Assembly (NCBI GenBank): GCA_022266195.1
Contig: WHVY01000002.1
Coordinates: forward strand, 14,027,001-14,091,000
Length of the DNA stretch: 64,000 nucleotides
Reading direction: 5' to 3'
Origin: Tetranychus cinnabarinus
Lineage: Eukaryota > Arthropoda > Arachnida > Trombidiformes > Tetranychidae
The stretch's first letter is position 1; the number at the start of each line of letters is the position of its first letter. A program made the translations under genes and the position numbers. Shown in pieces: positions 1 to 13,100 of this stretch. The notes below the pieces were generated by a model that worked only from the letters and a program-made list of their open reading frames with translations, made no database searches and had not been told where the DNA came from.

Positions 1-250
1 CTTGCTGTTTTGAGGTTAATGTTGTGCAAAGAAGAAAAAAAATAAAAGGTAAAAATAAATTGTAAAACGATTAGTGAACGTGATTAGTATGTTACCTGTT
101 GAGATATTAATTTAGATCCAAATTGATTGTGCTCTTTAATTGCTACTGTTGGTGGGGTGGGCTTCACTGATTACTGAACCTTTTGCGTTGTAAGTGATTA
201 TGGGCAAGAGTCAAATGTTGCTAACATGGGATTCATTGGAGGAAATTAAA

Positions 251-270
251 AGAGAGAGAGAGAGAGAAAA
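251..270. repeat. (AG)n microsatellite
   Basis: An uninterrupted AG dinucleotide run lies in AT-rich DNA. A second, shorter AG run lies near 381-391. No coding frame depends on it. Confidence 0.9.
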
Positions 271-3200
271 TTGTTTTAAATTCATGAGAATCAACCATTG
301 CAAGTCAAAGTGATCAACAGAAGCTGATAAAGAGGCGAACATGTAAAGGTGTAGATGAAGATGCTCATGAAATGATGAGGAGAGAGAGAGAAGAATGTTT
401 TTCACCTTTTGAAATTAATGATGATGACCTTGAAGAGGAAATTGTAAAATAGACTTTTGTGAGAAAAAAAAGTTAAAAGGTAAGATCCAATGAAGATGAT
501 GATAAGAATAAGAAGTAAAATGATGATGATGATGAAGTGAATATTGTAAGTTGTAAAGGCTGATAGATGTTGATGGATGAGTCCAGTTACATTTTAAAGA
601 TGAAAAGAAAAAGAAAATTTTCTTTTTTTTCTACTTTTTATATAAATATATATATTTATATTGTAATAAATGTATTATACTTTCTGGTTGCTACATTTTC
701 ATCTTTAATGGGCCTTCCATCATGATCAATGTTTACCTCTCAACCAGTAAACACTTTAATTACGAGATGAAGATGTCACTGACCAATAGTGCCTTGTGCT
801 GCCCGTTTACCCGACAATCTTAACCACCTTGCTCATTTATTTCAACAATTACAATTTATCTTCATTTGGTTGCCATCATGAATTTACCATTAAATTATTG
901 AAAAGTAAGTCATCAGTTTTGAAAAAGTGGAAAGACTGGAAGAAAAGAAACGACAGAAATGAGAAAAAAACGAATTTCTTTTTTTTCTTGTAAAATATTG
1001 AACTTACCAGGAGGATGAGGGGAAAAGAGTTGTGTCTAAATTGTCTTTCGACAGTCTTGATTGCTTCCAGCTTTTCCCTGTGTTGGTGGAAATTCATGTG
1101 AACCATAGAAACAGTGTTAATTCTGGCAACCCAAAAGCATTGGTTGATATCGATTTTTGACTAAAAGAGAGCAGAAAAAAAAGAAAGGAAGAAGATGAAA
1201 GGAAGAGCTAAGATGATAATGAAGGTGAGAGAAAGAGAAGAGGAAAGAGAATGAGAATGTTACTCTGTTACTATGCTCTCCCATTATCCTTGCTTTAACC
1301 TTGAACTTGAATAAAATGGATTCCCAGTAACATTCAACTCATCATGAAGGGAATTGATATTTTTATAACAATCATTGATTTCTTTTCCTATCTTCTCTTA
1401 CCTGTTTCTCTTTCTTTCTTTTTTTCGGAGGTAATATGTAACATGAACACAACTATTCACTTCTATTAATAAATATAACAAAAAAAAATCTAATTGGTGT
1501 TACCCTGCAACAGGAAAAATATAGTTGTTTGAAAGACTACATGACACACTGCTTTGGCTTTCCTCTCCAATTTTGTATTCAAATGAGTATGAGATTAATC
1601 TGGATGGAAGATTATTTCAACAGCAAATGAAATTCACAAAATTAATTTCTCTATTCATCATCTTCTTTGACTCTTTTTCACCATCGCCATCTTTTATTCC
1701 CCTCTCTTTGGCAAAGTCATTTTGAGAATCCATTTTTGGTAAAATGTTAAAAATTTTGCTCATGTCCAACCAATCTTCATGTAATCTTGTTAATCTTTCC
1801 ATTATCGATCTTTTAGTAATTGTTTCATCAATTGTTAATATCCAAGATTCTTTTGATTGCCATTGCTGGTTGAAGACACTTTAATCTTGTTCATCATAGT
1901 TCATGAGGAAATTGTCCCTATCAATTCAGGTTACGAGCTTGTCCTTTTTCACCTTTTGTTTATAACTTGTCTTGAAATAAATTGCTATGTTGCACCAATT
2001 GTTATAGATGGCAGTCTAATGAGCAATTAAGTGGAAATTATTAGAGTTGATAGATGAAGTTAATAATTACAGAAATGATTAAATCACCACATCCTTGATA
2101 TTCTTGGGTTGTTGCCTTCACTCGTAAAGTGTATAATAGTCAATAATTTAAATTGATCCACTATCATTGATTCACATTTTGCCATTTTTCTGTCTCGGTG
2201 TTGCGATGCAACTTCTCGATACGAATTTTGATCCAGCCATTTTATTGGTTTCATCGCCTTCATCACCATCAACATTGCCCATATTGCCTCAACTATTGAT
2301 TTATTGGTTCTGGTTATTTTTATGCAATAAATATCATCTCCAAAAATCTTTCGACTCGAAATGAGATTATTTCCTTTCCAGTTTTTCCTTTGCCTCGTCT
2401 CTTCACTTCTTCCATCTCTTTCGCCTGTGTCCATGTATTAATGTAACTACACTGATTGATTGCTTGATTAATAATATGTTGAGATGTCCAGCTATACTAG
2501 TATACTTTGAAAGGTTAAGTTGACATCAAACAGTTCCATGATACAGATTAAGGCAATCAACACAGCATGAGAATAAATACATTTGGATATGCAGATAGAG
2601 CCTACACAAAGATAGAGCCCAAAACATAATTATAAAAAATATATTCATCTACCAGTCAAATCTTGTATGAGTATCTGAATAGTGGTGGAAACGCACATGA
2701 TGTTTAATGGTTAATTTCATTGGACAGAGCAAACCAAAGGAAAGTCATGCTTGGGTCTTGAAGATGATGAAAGTTGAAATTGCTTGAATAACGGATAGGT
2801 ATATTTTGAGACATCATTAGGGAACATCGACCTTGTGATCATTCTAGAAATCAAGATTAGGTAATCTTGATTTAATAAAAGAAAAAAAAATAAAAGAAAA
2901 AGAAGAGAAAAAATTAGATATCAAATGTTGCAAATGCTAACAGAATCTTCAATATACTTAATATTCAGTACATAGAGATATAACAGAAGGAGCGGAGGGA
3001 AAAAGAGCGATGAGGTGAATTCTGGAAAAGGAAACATGATTTCAATCCAGTCATCATGGATGATTTGAAGCGAAAGTTGTATTCAAATCAAGTCTAATTA
3101 CTCTTGAAAATAGGATAAACAAAAATTAGTCATTAAATATTAAGAGTGACAAAAATAAAAACCCAATGACTTGGGCCTAATCTTTTCTGGTTTTGGGTTT

Positions 3201-6200
3201 AAAATCCAGAGAGAGAGAAAAAGAAAGAGAGTCGAAAGACTAGTTAAACATGTTATACACCTTTTAAGGTTAACTCTCCCAAATCACTTACCTTGATAGT
3301 TGTACCGCAACTTTAAAAACCAACTATCAATCAATTTAACAAATTTGTTGATCAACTAATAAAGGTAAAATGGTTAAAGTAATTGTAATAACAAAAAAAA
3401 GGTAAAGAAAACAAAACAAAAGCAATTTATTGAAATTAAACCAATGAAAACAACAAAAAGCCCAGCTGTGAAAACAGCAACAAAACCTTTAACCAAACAT
3501 TGCTGTAGAAATAGCTAAAGAAGCGCGCGATTTAAAAAAAGTAAACCTAAAAATGGCAACAAAATGAAACAAAAATGAACTTAAAAAACGAATCTTGTTT
3601 TTGAACAATCATCTGAGCTTTCCAATCAGTACATGGGATTACATCGATAAAGTTTAATATTTTCCTAGAAAAAAATGAAAGACATTAAATCTTGAAGATT
3701 GTTATCAAGAAAAAAGATCAAAAATTAGATGAAAAATACTGAGTAAATTGATCATCCGGATACCAAAACCTCATGACCTTGATGAAACCCACAGAATCGT
3801 GATGCAATGGTTTAAATAAATCATCTTCTTCCTCACCTTCTTCTTCATGATATTCATGATCTTCTTGATCCTTCAAGTCGAGTCTCTAGTGAAGGCCAAT
3901 GAGGATGAATGTTGCAACCTAGAAGTGTTACCCTCTTCCCATCAAACTCACCCAATCACTAGGGTCTCTCCGTCTTGTTTTCACTCATTCATCCAATCAT
4001 CTTGCCAATCAACTCAACTGAAAATTAATTTACTTTCCAACTGATCAATACTTTACCTTTTATTTACCTTTTCTTGATCAAACAGAAGTTCAGTTGCTCA
4101 ATGAATAAACCTTTCATTTCGTCAGCAAGCTAAGCCCATATTGCGGTTACCATCATTGTCATCACAATAACCAACAGGAAAGCAAAAGTTGATGCATTGG
4201 AACGGCCAATAAACAGCAACAAAATTTACTTTCATTTTTACCTGTTTATCATTGAGCTTGTTGAAGCCTTTTAAACAGAAACTGTGAATCGTAAAAAGTA
4301 AATCAGGAAATGTTTAAAATGGCATGAAATTAATTTGCAACAAGACGAGAAGAAGAAAATTTTAGGCCAAAAATAGTAAAAATAATGATTGATTTGCAAG
4401 TAAACAGAGAGTAAAGTGAAAAAGAATAACTTTTAATTTTAAAAGTTGGCCCATCAAAATTTTACACTAAAATGATTTCACCATTAATTTGACTATAAAT
4501 TCAATTTTCTCAACCTTTTCTGTTTCTTGTTTGTCTCTTTTTTGGAAGCAAACAGTTTTCATGATTCTCATGTTTATCAAGCATCAGTCAACGTTGCCAT
4601 AATGGTAATACTTGGTAATAAGTTTCATCTTGAAACTCAATATTTTTCATTTTCACAAACATTTCGACAGCAAAACAACATTAGAAGAAGTGAAAAAGAA
4701 CACAGAAAAATTGCTTCTTTTTACCTTTTTTTCCAAGTAAATTATCATGAGAGAATAGTTGTCATCATGATTACCGAAATAAAAATAATGATGAAAACCT
4801 TTTCAAGTTCTTGGTTGCAACCTGAAACTCCCAAGTAACCAGAACGATCTTTCATCTTTTTACGCTTTCATGAACTTTCTCAGGCAATTTTTCAACTTTC
4901 AATATTCAACATTCTTTCCCTTCCGATTGGAAAAAAAGAGAAGACAAAATTTCAAGATAAAAAGTTCAGTTCAATTGTATCACTCTTTTTAATCAATCAA
5001 ACAGAAAAACTGTTTCCAAGTTAAATTATCTTTTCAAGAACAAATAATGAAAAGTGTTTCAAAGTTTCAAAGTTTTTCTGGTCAATGTCATGATCATTTT
5101 ATTAATCACCTAAACTGGTGAAAACAAGTGAGGTTGATGTACCCAATAATGGTGAAAAAAGGGAGGAAAAAAAAGTTCTGAATAATTAACTCTTCTATTC
5201 AAATTTCATTTTCCATTCATTGAGTAAACAATTTTTCTCAGATAACAATGATGCCGTCATGATGAAGCAATTGTTTTATTTGCGAAAAAAGTAAAGTACT
5301 AATGAAACAAATTCAGAGTAAATCACAAAGCTTATTTACTGAAGAATAAAAAAGGATGAAAAAAGATTTCAGGATAAATCAAAATCAGATTAATTCCTTT
5401 TCTCTTCAACTTGATGGTTCATTGATTATCAGAAAATGTTCATTTCAATAAACATCAACCAAATCAATTTCAACTTATTTTTAACTCGACATTTCATCAA
5501 CTTTTCAACCAACGATTCGTTGGTTGTTTACACATTTGCAAAGTTTGATTTTCCCAAATCAAACGCTTCTCTTCCCAAAACTCAAGTCTTTCAACTCACC
5601 AACTCAAGTCTACTCAAAATGATACTCAACTCATGTCGACACTGAAAAGTGTAACCATGAAAAAAAATGAGAAGAAAATGGTGGAAAAGAAGAAAATTGA
5701 AACCAGAATTTTCTTCTCTCTCCTAATAATAATTATATGTGGAACAGATAGTTTTCCCATTAATTAACTTTGTTCACTCGATCCATAATTATCAAGTTAT
5801 AATCATAATGATAGTTAGACTTGAATCTGGTGAATTTGTAAAGAGAAGAAAAGTTTCTTGAAATGAAACAAGAAGATGAAAGTTGTAAAAATGGTTATGA
5901 ATTGAAGCACAACAATTGTGAATGAAAAGTTGAAACGTAAGCTTGTTCCAACCATTGCAACTAATCCTAGCGATCATTTTTGTTTCTCAACTTTTGGCCG
6001 CTTTTAAAGCCATGGAAATTTTAAATAAGAACCTTGTCCAGTTGAAAAGGTTCAATTAAATGCACGTTTGTGAGATTACCTTGAAGTTGTGCCTAAAAAT
6101 GGCTTTACAACAGCAACTACTACCTGTAAACTGAAAGCCTCTATTACTACCTAAAGAATAATAAAGTAAAATGAAAAGACTTTTTTTTCTCCATCATTTT

Positions 6201-7378
6201 AATATTCCATTGTTGATTTGAAGAAGAAATTTTTTCTTCTTTTCGCACTTTTTTCCACCAAAATTGTGGATCAACAAATTTCAATGAAACAACAATCATT
6301 TGCTCACCTTTCATCATATTTAGTTGATTAATTCAAAGACCATTGAATATTTGCAAAGAAATTGAGAAAAGAGAAAAAAGTTTCTCATTGAATTTTTGAA
6401 AAGTTTCGTTCCAAGTGAAAGTCAATTGCAGCACGAAATTGGCGAGTTTGGTTAAAGCTGTGACTTTTCAAGCAAATTGGTTCATCTTAATTAAGATTGA
6501 AAATACAAAATTATCATTATTATGCGAAAATGAAAGTTTCTAGAAAATAAAATGAAGAAATGCCTCAAGTAAAGTTGAACAGAAAAGCAAAACTTCTTGA
6601 TCATCTTTTAGTTCATCTTTGCCATCATTGCCATCAGTTTTCATTTTCACCAATTTTTTGCTTCTTCAAAGTGAATATTAGAGGGAAAAGTTTTCATCTA
6701 ATTGACTATGTGGGCCAACAATCTGTAATCTGGGGTAAAATAAAAGATGTTCAATCAACTTTATTTGCCCTCTTGCCTTTGCTCTTTTTTTCACTTCAAC
6801 TTTTCCAGTTTCTCAATTGACTCTTGTTATTCAAGAAGATGAAGAAAAAAATAGTTGAAAAACAATTCTGTGCGTTTCTGTTTCCTCCTTTTTTGCTTGC
6901 CTATTACTTTCACTGTTTACAAAAGTTGCTGCAAAACTTGAAGGCAAAATGAAGCAAACCAAATTTCCTGTACAAATTTCAACACCATCATCATCATTAT
7001 AACCATCAACGACAAAAACAAGAAAAACATTTAACCTGACTTGTTTACTCCATTTCAACATGTCAAATGAAAGTCAAGTTACGGTCAATTTCATTGGAGC
7101 CGTTTCTTCAGAGAGAGAGAGAGAAAACACTTTTTCATGAATCTTGAGTTTTTTTCCAATTTTGTAGTTTTCCTTTTGGTTCAATCAAGTGTTGCTCAAG
7201 TCCAGTTCGAACGCGTTTGATGAGAGAAATGAAAGATTATTGAAAAGATTGTTTTTCTAGTTTAACACCTTTTCCAGGCCATTACCTGTTCAAAGTTGCC
7301 ATTTTTGTTTTGTTTCTTTTGCTCTCTTCATTAGGCTCTTTTCAATATTGTTGCCCAGTCTTTCAAATTACTTGTTTT

Positions 7379-7396
7379 CTTCTTCTTCTTCTTCTC
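7379..7396. repeat. (CTT)n microsatellite
   Basis: Tandem CTT triplets. Trinucleotide GAA/CTT tracts recur across the window on both strands, so this is genome background and not a local signal. Confidence 0.85.
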
Positions 7397-7910
7397 TTGT
7401 TATTATAATTATGATTATAAAGCTGTATACAGTTTGTGTGTGAGTTTGAAGAGAAACATGAAAACATGGTCATCGATCATGGCCCATGATTTTAGACAGA
7501 ATCGTGACCCAGTCTCAATTTCAGTGCAAACTGTAAGCTCTTTGCAAGTATTTACTGAAAAAAATGAGAATTAGAGGTAAAATTCATGATCCATAAGCAT
7601 TCAATCTTTAGGTTGAACACCAGAAAAGAGAACAAAACTGAGCCCAACGAAAAATACTCTTTGATTGTTTCTCTACATTGTACATCTTTTACCTGTTCTT
7701 TTCCGCCCTTTTATCTTCTTTTATGTACATCTACCTTTTCATCTATTATCGCTTTAACCATTTTCCTACTTTACTTTTCTCCTTTTTATTGAAACCTTTT
7801 AAACTTTTCTCTCTTCTCTTCATACACTTTATTGATTTAAAACGTCAAATGAAGCTCATTCAAGTTAATGGTTCAACCGAGGTTCAATAAAACGACTGTT
7901 GATGCCTTAC

Positions 7911-8013
7911 CAACAAGACGGACAACTTGCCTGTTGAGTCGTCCCTTTCAACCCAAACACTGGGTTGAGGGGAAAACAAAGTTGCACCAGTTTCTTTGTA
8001 GTTACCAGTGAAA
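7911..8013 (-). CDS. Candidate internal exon, unknown protein
   Basis: On the minus strand a frame of about 34 codons runs through a locally GC-richer island. It is flanked upstream by a CAG acceptor-like end (RC of 8014-8015) and downstream by TTGTTG followed by GTAAGG, a good 5' splice site. The inferred peptide is hydrophilic and mixed in composition (it contains GNYKETGATLFS and ERDDSTGKLS), unlike the Phe/Lys/Asn-rich peptides of random frames here. The polypyrimidine tract before the acceptor is weak. The plus strand is also open through this island, and no neighbouring exon was found. The protein is not recognised and chance is quite possible. Confidence 0.18.
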
Positions 8014-9377
8014 CTGATTCAACTGATTTGCTTCGAAAACTTTGGTTGAATCAACTTGAGGTTAGTTATGCACTAGAAGAATCGTTCAGCCTCAAAATTA
8101 TCAATAAATGAATTCAATCAAAATGATTTGATTCACTCAAAAATTGAATTCTAGAAAAACTAGATTCTCAATTGAAACTCGTTTGATTTTCAAATAACAT
8201 TTACTCTTCTCAAACCAACAGACTCGAGTTGAACGGTTCAACACTGATGTGCGTTTCGAATCTGTTAGCTTTATCATCAGACGGTCTTATAAACTTCATC
8301 TATTGACTCGAATAATCTCAATCTTTGAAGACTTGTTCGAAGGTAAGTTGCCGATCTTTCAGTGGATTTGAAGCTTTTTTGTTGTTCCCTTCATCGATGA
8401 TTTAAATTCAACTTTAAATCTTTGCGCAAATGTTTTTTGATGCTGTTTTATAATTTGATTAAAGCATGTGAAAGTGTAACAATCACAATAATGATAGCAA
8501 TTGAAGTTTAATTGATTCAAGTCATTCTCGATGGTCAACATCTGCTGTGAATGGAATGATTAATTTTCACAGTTTAAGTCGAAATGGATTCAGATTGATA
8601 ATCAATTAGCAAAACTGGTAAAGGTTAAACTGTTAATTTTAATGGTTGTTTGCATGTTCATCAAAATACAGGTTTTCTTGCTGAATAATGCTAAAGCTTT
8701 TTCTTCTTACCTGAGACAAAATGGTAAACTGAAAATGCTGGTAATAAAGACTAATATCTTCTCAGGTTTAAAATGATGAATAAAAAGAAGAAGAAGAAGA
8801 TTAAGTTGGGATAAGTTTAATGATGAAAAAGGTTTTCATCTTTTGCCTTTTCAAATGTTATACTAATAACCTGATTCATTTAATAAAATGTTACCTTGTT
8901 AAATTAAACTCACCTTAACTGATCTTTCATTTCCTCCCTTGAGTTTCTTTCGCCATCTTTTCTTGTTCTGCTTATTCAAATGAAAATTATTCAGGATAAA
9001 ACTATCAAGCTGACAAAAGGATCACCCATTATACAGATGAAGTGAAACAGTGGAAAGGTTAGTATCATTGGTGAACAGAAACAGTCCACTTGAGTAAACC
9101 TTCAACGAATCAATTTGGTTTGCACTTAACGCCATTACACAAATTGTTGGGTTGAGAATGAAAAATTGAATGACATTAAATTGAATCAACAATCAAGAGA
9201 ATCGTTTTATCAATCATAACTTTTCATTTCAAGAAATTCTTTCACCATTCTCTCCGTTCAATTAAGTTGATTGTAAAGACAAGAAAAACATTAATATAAA
9301 TCTTTTTAAACCAAACAGTTTCATGATCTTTACTTAAGAGTTTAATTTCGAGTCAACTTCGTTTCTTCCAATATCAG

Positions 9378-9487
9378 TCTCCAACAATGGACAAAGTCTT
9401 GATCCAAATAACCCGATGAAACGCATTGAACTACACTTTGAACCAATGGTCACTGGAACCAAATCACTGACTTTTATTACCAGTTGA
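9378..9487 (+). CDS. Candidate terminal exon, unknown protein
   Basis: A strong acceptor-like sequence (pyrimidine-rich CGTTTCTTCC, then ATATCAG ending at 9377) precedes a 36-codon frame closed by TGA at 9485-9487. The frame would be entered after one base carried from the previous exon. The peptide is hydrophilic and of mixed composition (SNNGQSLDPNNPMKRIEL, then HFEPMVTGTKS), unlike the surrounding AT-rich translations. A short second frame starts with ATG at 9395 but closes after ten codons. No upstream partner exon was found and no family is recognised. This is an inference from splice context and composition only. Confidence 0.22.
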
Positions 9488-11837
9488 GCGAAGCTTATTT
9501 TTAGTAGTTAACCGAATGCGATTGTAACTAGAATCGAAGTTGAATCTTTGCAGATTTAATTGTTAATTTTGTTCGCATTCAGTTTGGAAGTGCGTTTCAA
9601 CTGGAAAAAATTTTCTATTCAAAGTCGATTTCTCTCAGTTTGTGCATCTTCCGTTTCGGGTAAAGAGTCACCTTAACTTGCTTCTGTTCATTCAATGGTT
9701 TGTGTCGATAACAATGCAAATAATCTGAATGTAAAGTTGGACTGAGTTTGTCCGAAAACAGGTATTTCTTTGTAACTGAATTTGCAACAGATTAACAGTT
9801 TGGTAAAGTTGTGCGAAACTTGCTAAGAGTAAAGTAAAGGGAAAAAATTGATTGGCCGAACCTTTTTTTTCCTTTTCATTATGTTCAAGTTATTACACGG
9901 GTTTGGCTCATTTGGTTTCTCTGACCAAAGGCAAGGTGAAAAGTCTCGATAAGCTGGACATTGTGCTAAAGAGAGTAAACCTTAAAGGCGAAAATAAACA
10001 TTACTAGGAAACTGGCCATACATTTATATATCATGATAAATATCAGATGATGTTAATCATCAAACATCATCATCAGTGGTAAAGGTGACAAGGGTTTAAA
10101 TGGCTTAGATATATATCTTTTTATCATCCAATATCATCGACATATTTACTCACCAGAATCACGGTTTCGTGACTGGCCTAGAGGCAAGTGAAGATAAAAA
10201 AGCAACTAAAGAAAAGGTTAGAAGTAGGGAAGAGAAGAAGAAAGAAGAGGATGAAAACAAGAATCAACAGTGTCGCACAACAGTACAATACAGCATCATT
10301 CACACAGACCATTGAGAAAGGAAAACAGGTCAAAATGTTGACGAAGATGATGACGATGGAAAAGTGTCAAAAAGTATTTATAAACTAAAAGGAAGGTGGA
10401 AAATGGATAAACTTTTGTACAAAGAGAGTTTCATTTTAAAGGAAAAAAGGTCAAGCCAAAGTGGTGAATAAAATGAGTGAACATAAAGGTTGCAAATAAA
10501 ATGTTGAAATTCAAAGGTTTTACTGTTTGTAAACTTGAAATTTCTCGAGGTTTACCTTTTCAAAGTGTTGTAATATCATTTCAGCCTTAATAATAATGAG
10601 CGTGAGATAAATGTAAATATCGCTGTTACTTCTGTGGACATAAAACTCAAGTAAAACTAGTAAATTGTACAATAATGAATAGAAATCAAAAGTTCTTAAG
10701 CTAAAAACTCTTCAATTTGTAAACTATTTCATTCCAATGTGTTTAGAAAATGAAGTTTATTGCTACTCTGAGGCTGATAACTTTTACCTTCCCTGCTCAG
10801 AATTCAACCTTTTTCTCTCTGAGTACTTTTCTCAACTTTGCATTTTCAACTAAATTCTTAAGACTGAAGTTGGTGATGAAAGTCTTAAACCTTAGTCTCG
10901 TTCATTGATGCAAAGAATAACAGAAAAATTGAAGTTTCAAGAAGCAACTAATGCTCATTGCATTTGTGGGGAGTTGATGAAAAATGTATAAAAATGATGA
11001 CGACTAGGATGGTGACAGAAGGGACTGTAACGGGACTGTTAGAAGAGTGTATGTTCGCGTTTATGATGAACTTATTTTGTATCATTCTGATTGTTATTTG
11101 CATCATGATTGACCCTTGAATTATAGCAGACTTCACTAGTTACCAGAAGCTAGAGTTAGAGTGGAATTATGCATATTTTTTTCATGAGACTATGTCTCGA
11201 ATCGAAAAAATCGAGTTGCCTTGAGCGAATGTCTTTAGCAATTGAATTTATCGTCTCTTTACTGAAGAGGCTTTTAAAGCTATTAAAAGCACACTCAGTC
11301 TACTAAAGTGTTTGGACCATGAACACATCGATTATTGATTTTGCTTTAAAATAAAATACATTTCACTTCTTCCAAGGAAATTTCACACAAAAATAAATTT
11401 AATTTAATCCTTTGAAGCTCAAAATGAAACAAAATTCATTCACGGTAAAGTAGAGTCTACTTTAAACTGAAGCCCAAACTAAATAAACAACAATAATTGA
11501 ATAAAGAATATGAAATTTTAATAAATCATGAGACTGAGTAGCTTTGAAGGGTAAAAAATGTCTCAATAAACTCTGATGATCCATGATGAAATTGAAAGGA
11601 ATAAAGTTGAATCAAGAATAAAACTCGAAATTACAATGTTTATTTGAAAAAAGGCTTAGAATAAAAAATTGAAAAGTTCAAAATACAAAGTTCGATATTC
11701 ATAATCTTCAAGTTGATTGAACTATTGCAAATAAACTTCAAGAAACGCCATTTCTTCACAACTTTAGTTGTCCATTCGAATTGAAATTGAATATTCCATT
11801 AACATTTAAAAGTGTTTGGAAAGACTTGAAGATGAGC
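9488..11837. other. Non-coding stretch, nothing recognised
   Basis: AT-rich DNA with short overlapping frames, GGTAAA and TTTACC words, and no repeat structure that I can detect. No gene, RNA or element is supported. Confidence 0.55.
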
Positions 11838-11946
11838 TTAATTAATAGCAGCCAAACTCGTTCGAGCCTCGGAAGTTGCTGTTGCTTGTGCAGAGTCAAG
11901 AGGAAGACAAGATGAGCCAGGACCACCACTAAACCCCTTCTCATGA
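11838..11946. other. GC-richer island open on both strands
   Basis: About 100 bp stands out from its surroundings by higher GC and CpG content. On the plus strand one frame (11848-11946) reads as a mixed, Ala/Arg/Pro-containing peptide ending in TGA at 11944-11946, but it follows a stop (TAA at 11845-11847) immediately upstream and would need an acceptor near 11848. On the minus strand a frame ending in TAA at 11838-11840 reads as a Ser/Ala/Gly-rich peptide with GFSGGPGSSC and AQATATSEARTS, the sort of low-complexity tail seen in regulatory proteins. Only one strand could be real. Neither has a strong splice context. A conserved non-coding element is an equal alternative. Confidence 0.25.
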
Positions 11947-12690
11947 TGATGGGAAAATAGATGTTCGAAGAGAGAAAAAAGACTTTTTTTATGACAACCA
12001 TTTCCGCTTCTAGCCTCATATATTTAGTTTGAATAAAAAAACCTCTTTTGACTGTTGGTTCAACTTGTTATTACTTAGCATTTTAACTTTGTAAATACAT
12101 TTTTCAACATTAAGTTTGCCTTTTAGCGATCAGTTTATTTTGTCAAATGCACGTATCACTTGTATACAAACTTGAATTTTATGTAAGAAAAAAAAAGTTC
12201 ATATAAACTCTGTTTTTTCTTTCTTTCTTAAGGGAAAAACTGTATCAATTGAAAAAAACAAGTATAAATGATGTTGATGGTTCAAGTGAAAGGATGATGA
12301 GTGAAGATGGTGTGAGGCTTGATCATTAAGAAGCTCAAGTAAATAGAAATGTATTTACTCAATGAATTTGAGTAAATTGAGTTTAATGAGTTGAATTAAT
12401 GAGCAATTGGAAGAGAGACAAAACTTTAGCTCAATGTAATAATTTACTCGACACAAGTGTTGCATCAATGTGCATCTGCATTTGACAAGAAAAGGATAAA
12501 CAAATTTCCATTTGCATACATTAATCCGTTCGACAAGCAATCATTGAACAAGATTAATGTTTCATTAAACTGGTGAACCATGTTGCAAGTTGCTCCAAAT
12601 TGCGGTTTCCGATGAAAATTGCGAATCAAAACAAATCGAAAATTCTGTGCAAAAAATTCTTTAAATCTTTCAAATTCTTGAGAAAAGCAT

Positions 12691-13100
12691 CAAACTTCGA
12701 GTTGAAAACATAAAACGAAATCACAGCTTGAAATCTTCGAGCAAATACTTTGATGTCAACAATGTGAACCGAAATTTAGAATGAAATGGATTTTCTATTC
12801 TCTCGAACTCACTTTTTCTGTGTAAAATTTTGTGTTTCATTCAGAAACAGATTTTGAACGAATTTCGAGCTGAAAAGATGAATGAAACCACAACTTGGAA
12901 TCTTCAAAAAGAGACTTTGATGTGAAGAGAGCAAATCGATACTTGAGATGAAATGGAAAAAGATTTTCGATTTTTTCGAATTCACTTTTTCTGTCAAGAT
13001 TTTGAACCTTCAATCGATTTGGAAAAAGCTTCAATTGTTGAGTGAAAAGTTTTGTTTAAAATTCTGACAACGAATTTGCATTTGGAAAGAGAATCATGAA
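12691..13100. repeat. Tandem repeat, period about 168 bp
   Basis: Unit 1 begins at the TTCGAG word at 12696 and unit 2 at the same word at 12864. Matching blocks follow in the same order: GAAA(T/C)CAC, then GAATCTTC (or AAATCTTCGAG), ACTTTGATGT, GATGAAATGG (or AATGAAATGG), and TCGAA(C/T)TCACTTTTTCTGT followed by a TTTTG word. A partial third unit can be followed from about 13032 (GAGTGAAAAG). The units are diverged, by eye about 70-75% identical, so the array is old. It could be a minisatellite or nested remains of one element. Confidence 0.75.

Larger units (their letters stand above)
1..7910. other. Non-coding stretch, no gene recognised
   Basis: Open frames here are short, AT-rich and overlap one another on both strands without any family motif. 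The content is simple sequence: (AG)n near 251-270 and 381-391, (GAT)n near 515-535, an AT-rich run near 640-665, an (AG)n run near 7110-7125 and (CTT)n near 7379-7396. I see no RNA gene and no inverted terminal repeats. Intergenic or intronic DNA is the simplest reading. Confidence 0.6.

Noticed and set aside
8120..8185. Hairpin around TTGAATTCTAG / CTAGATTCTCAA
   Set aside because: Short, mismatched stem in AT-rich DNA. Such hairpins are expected by chance.
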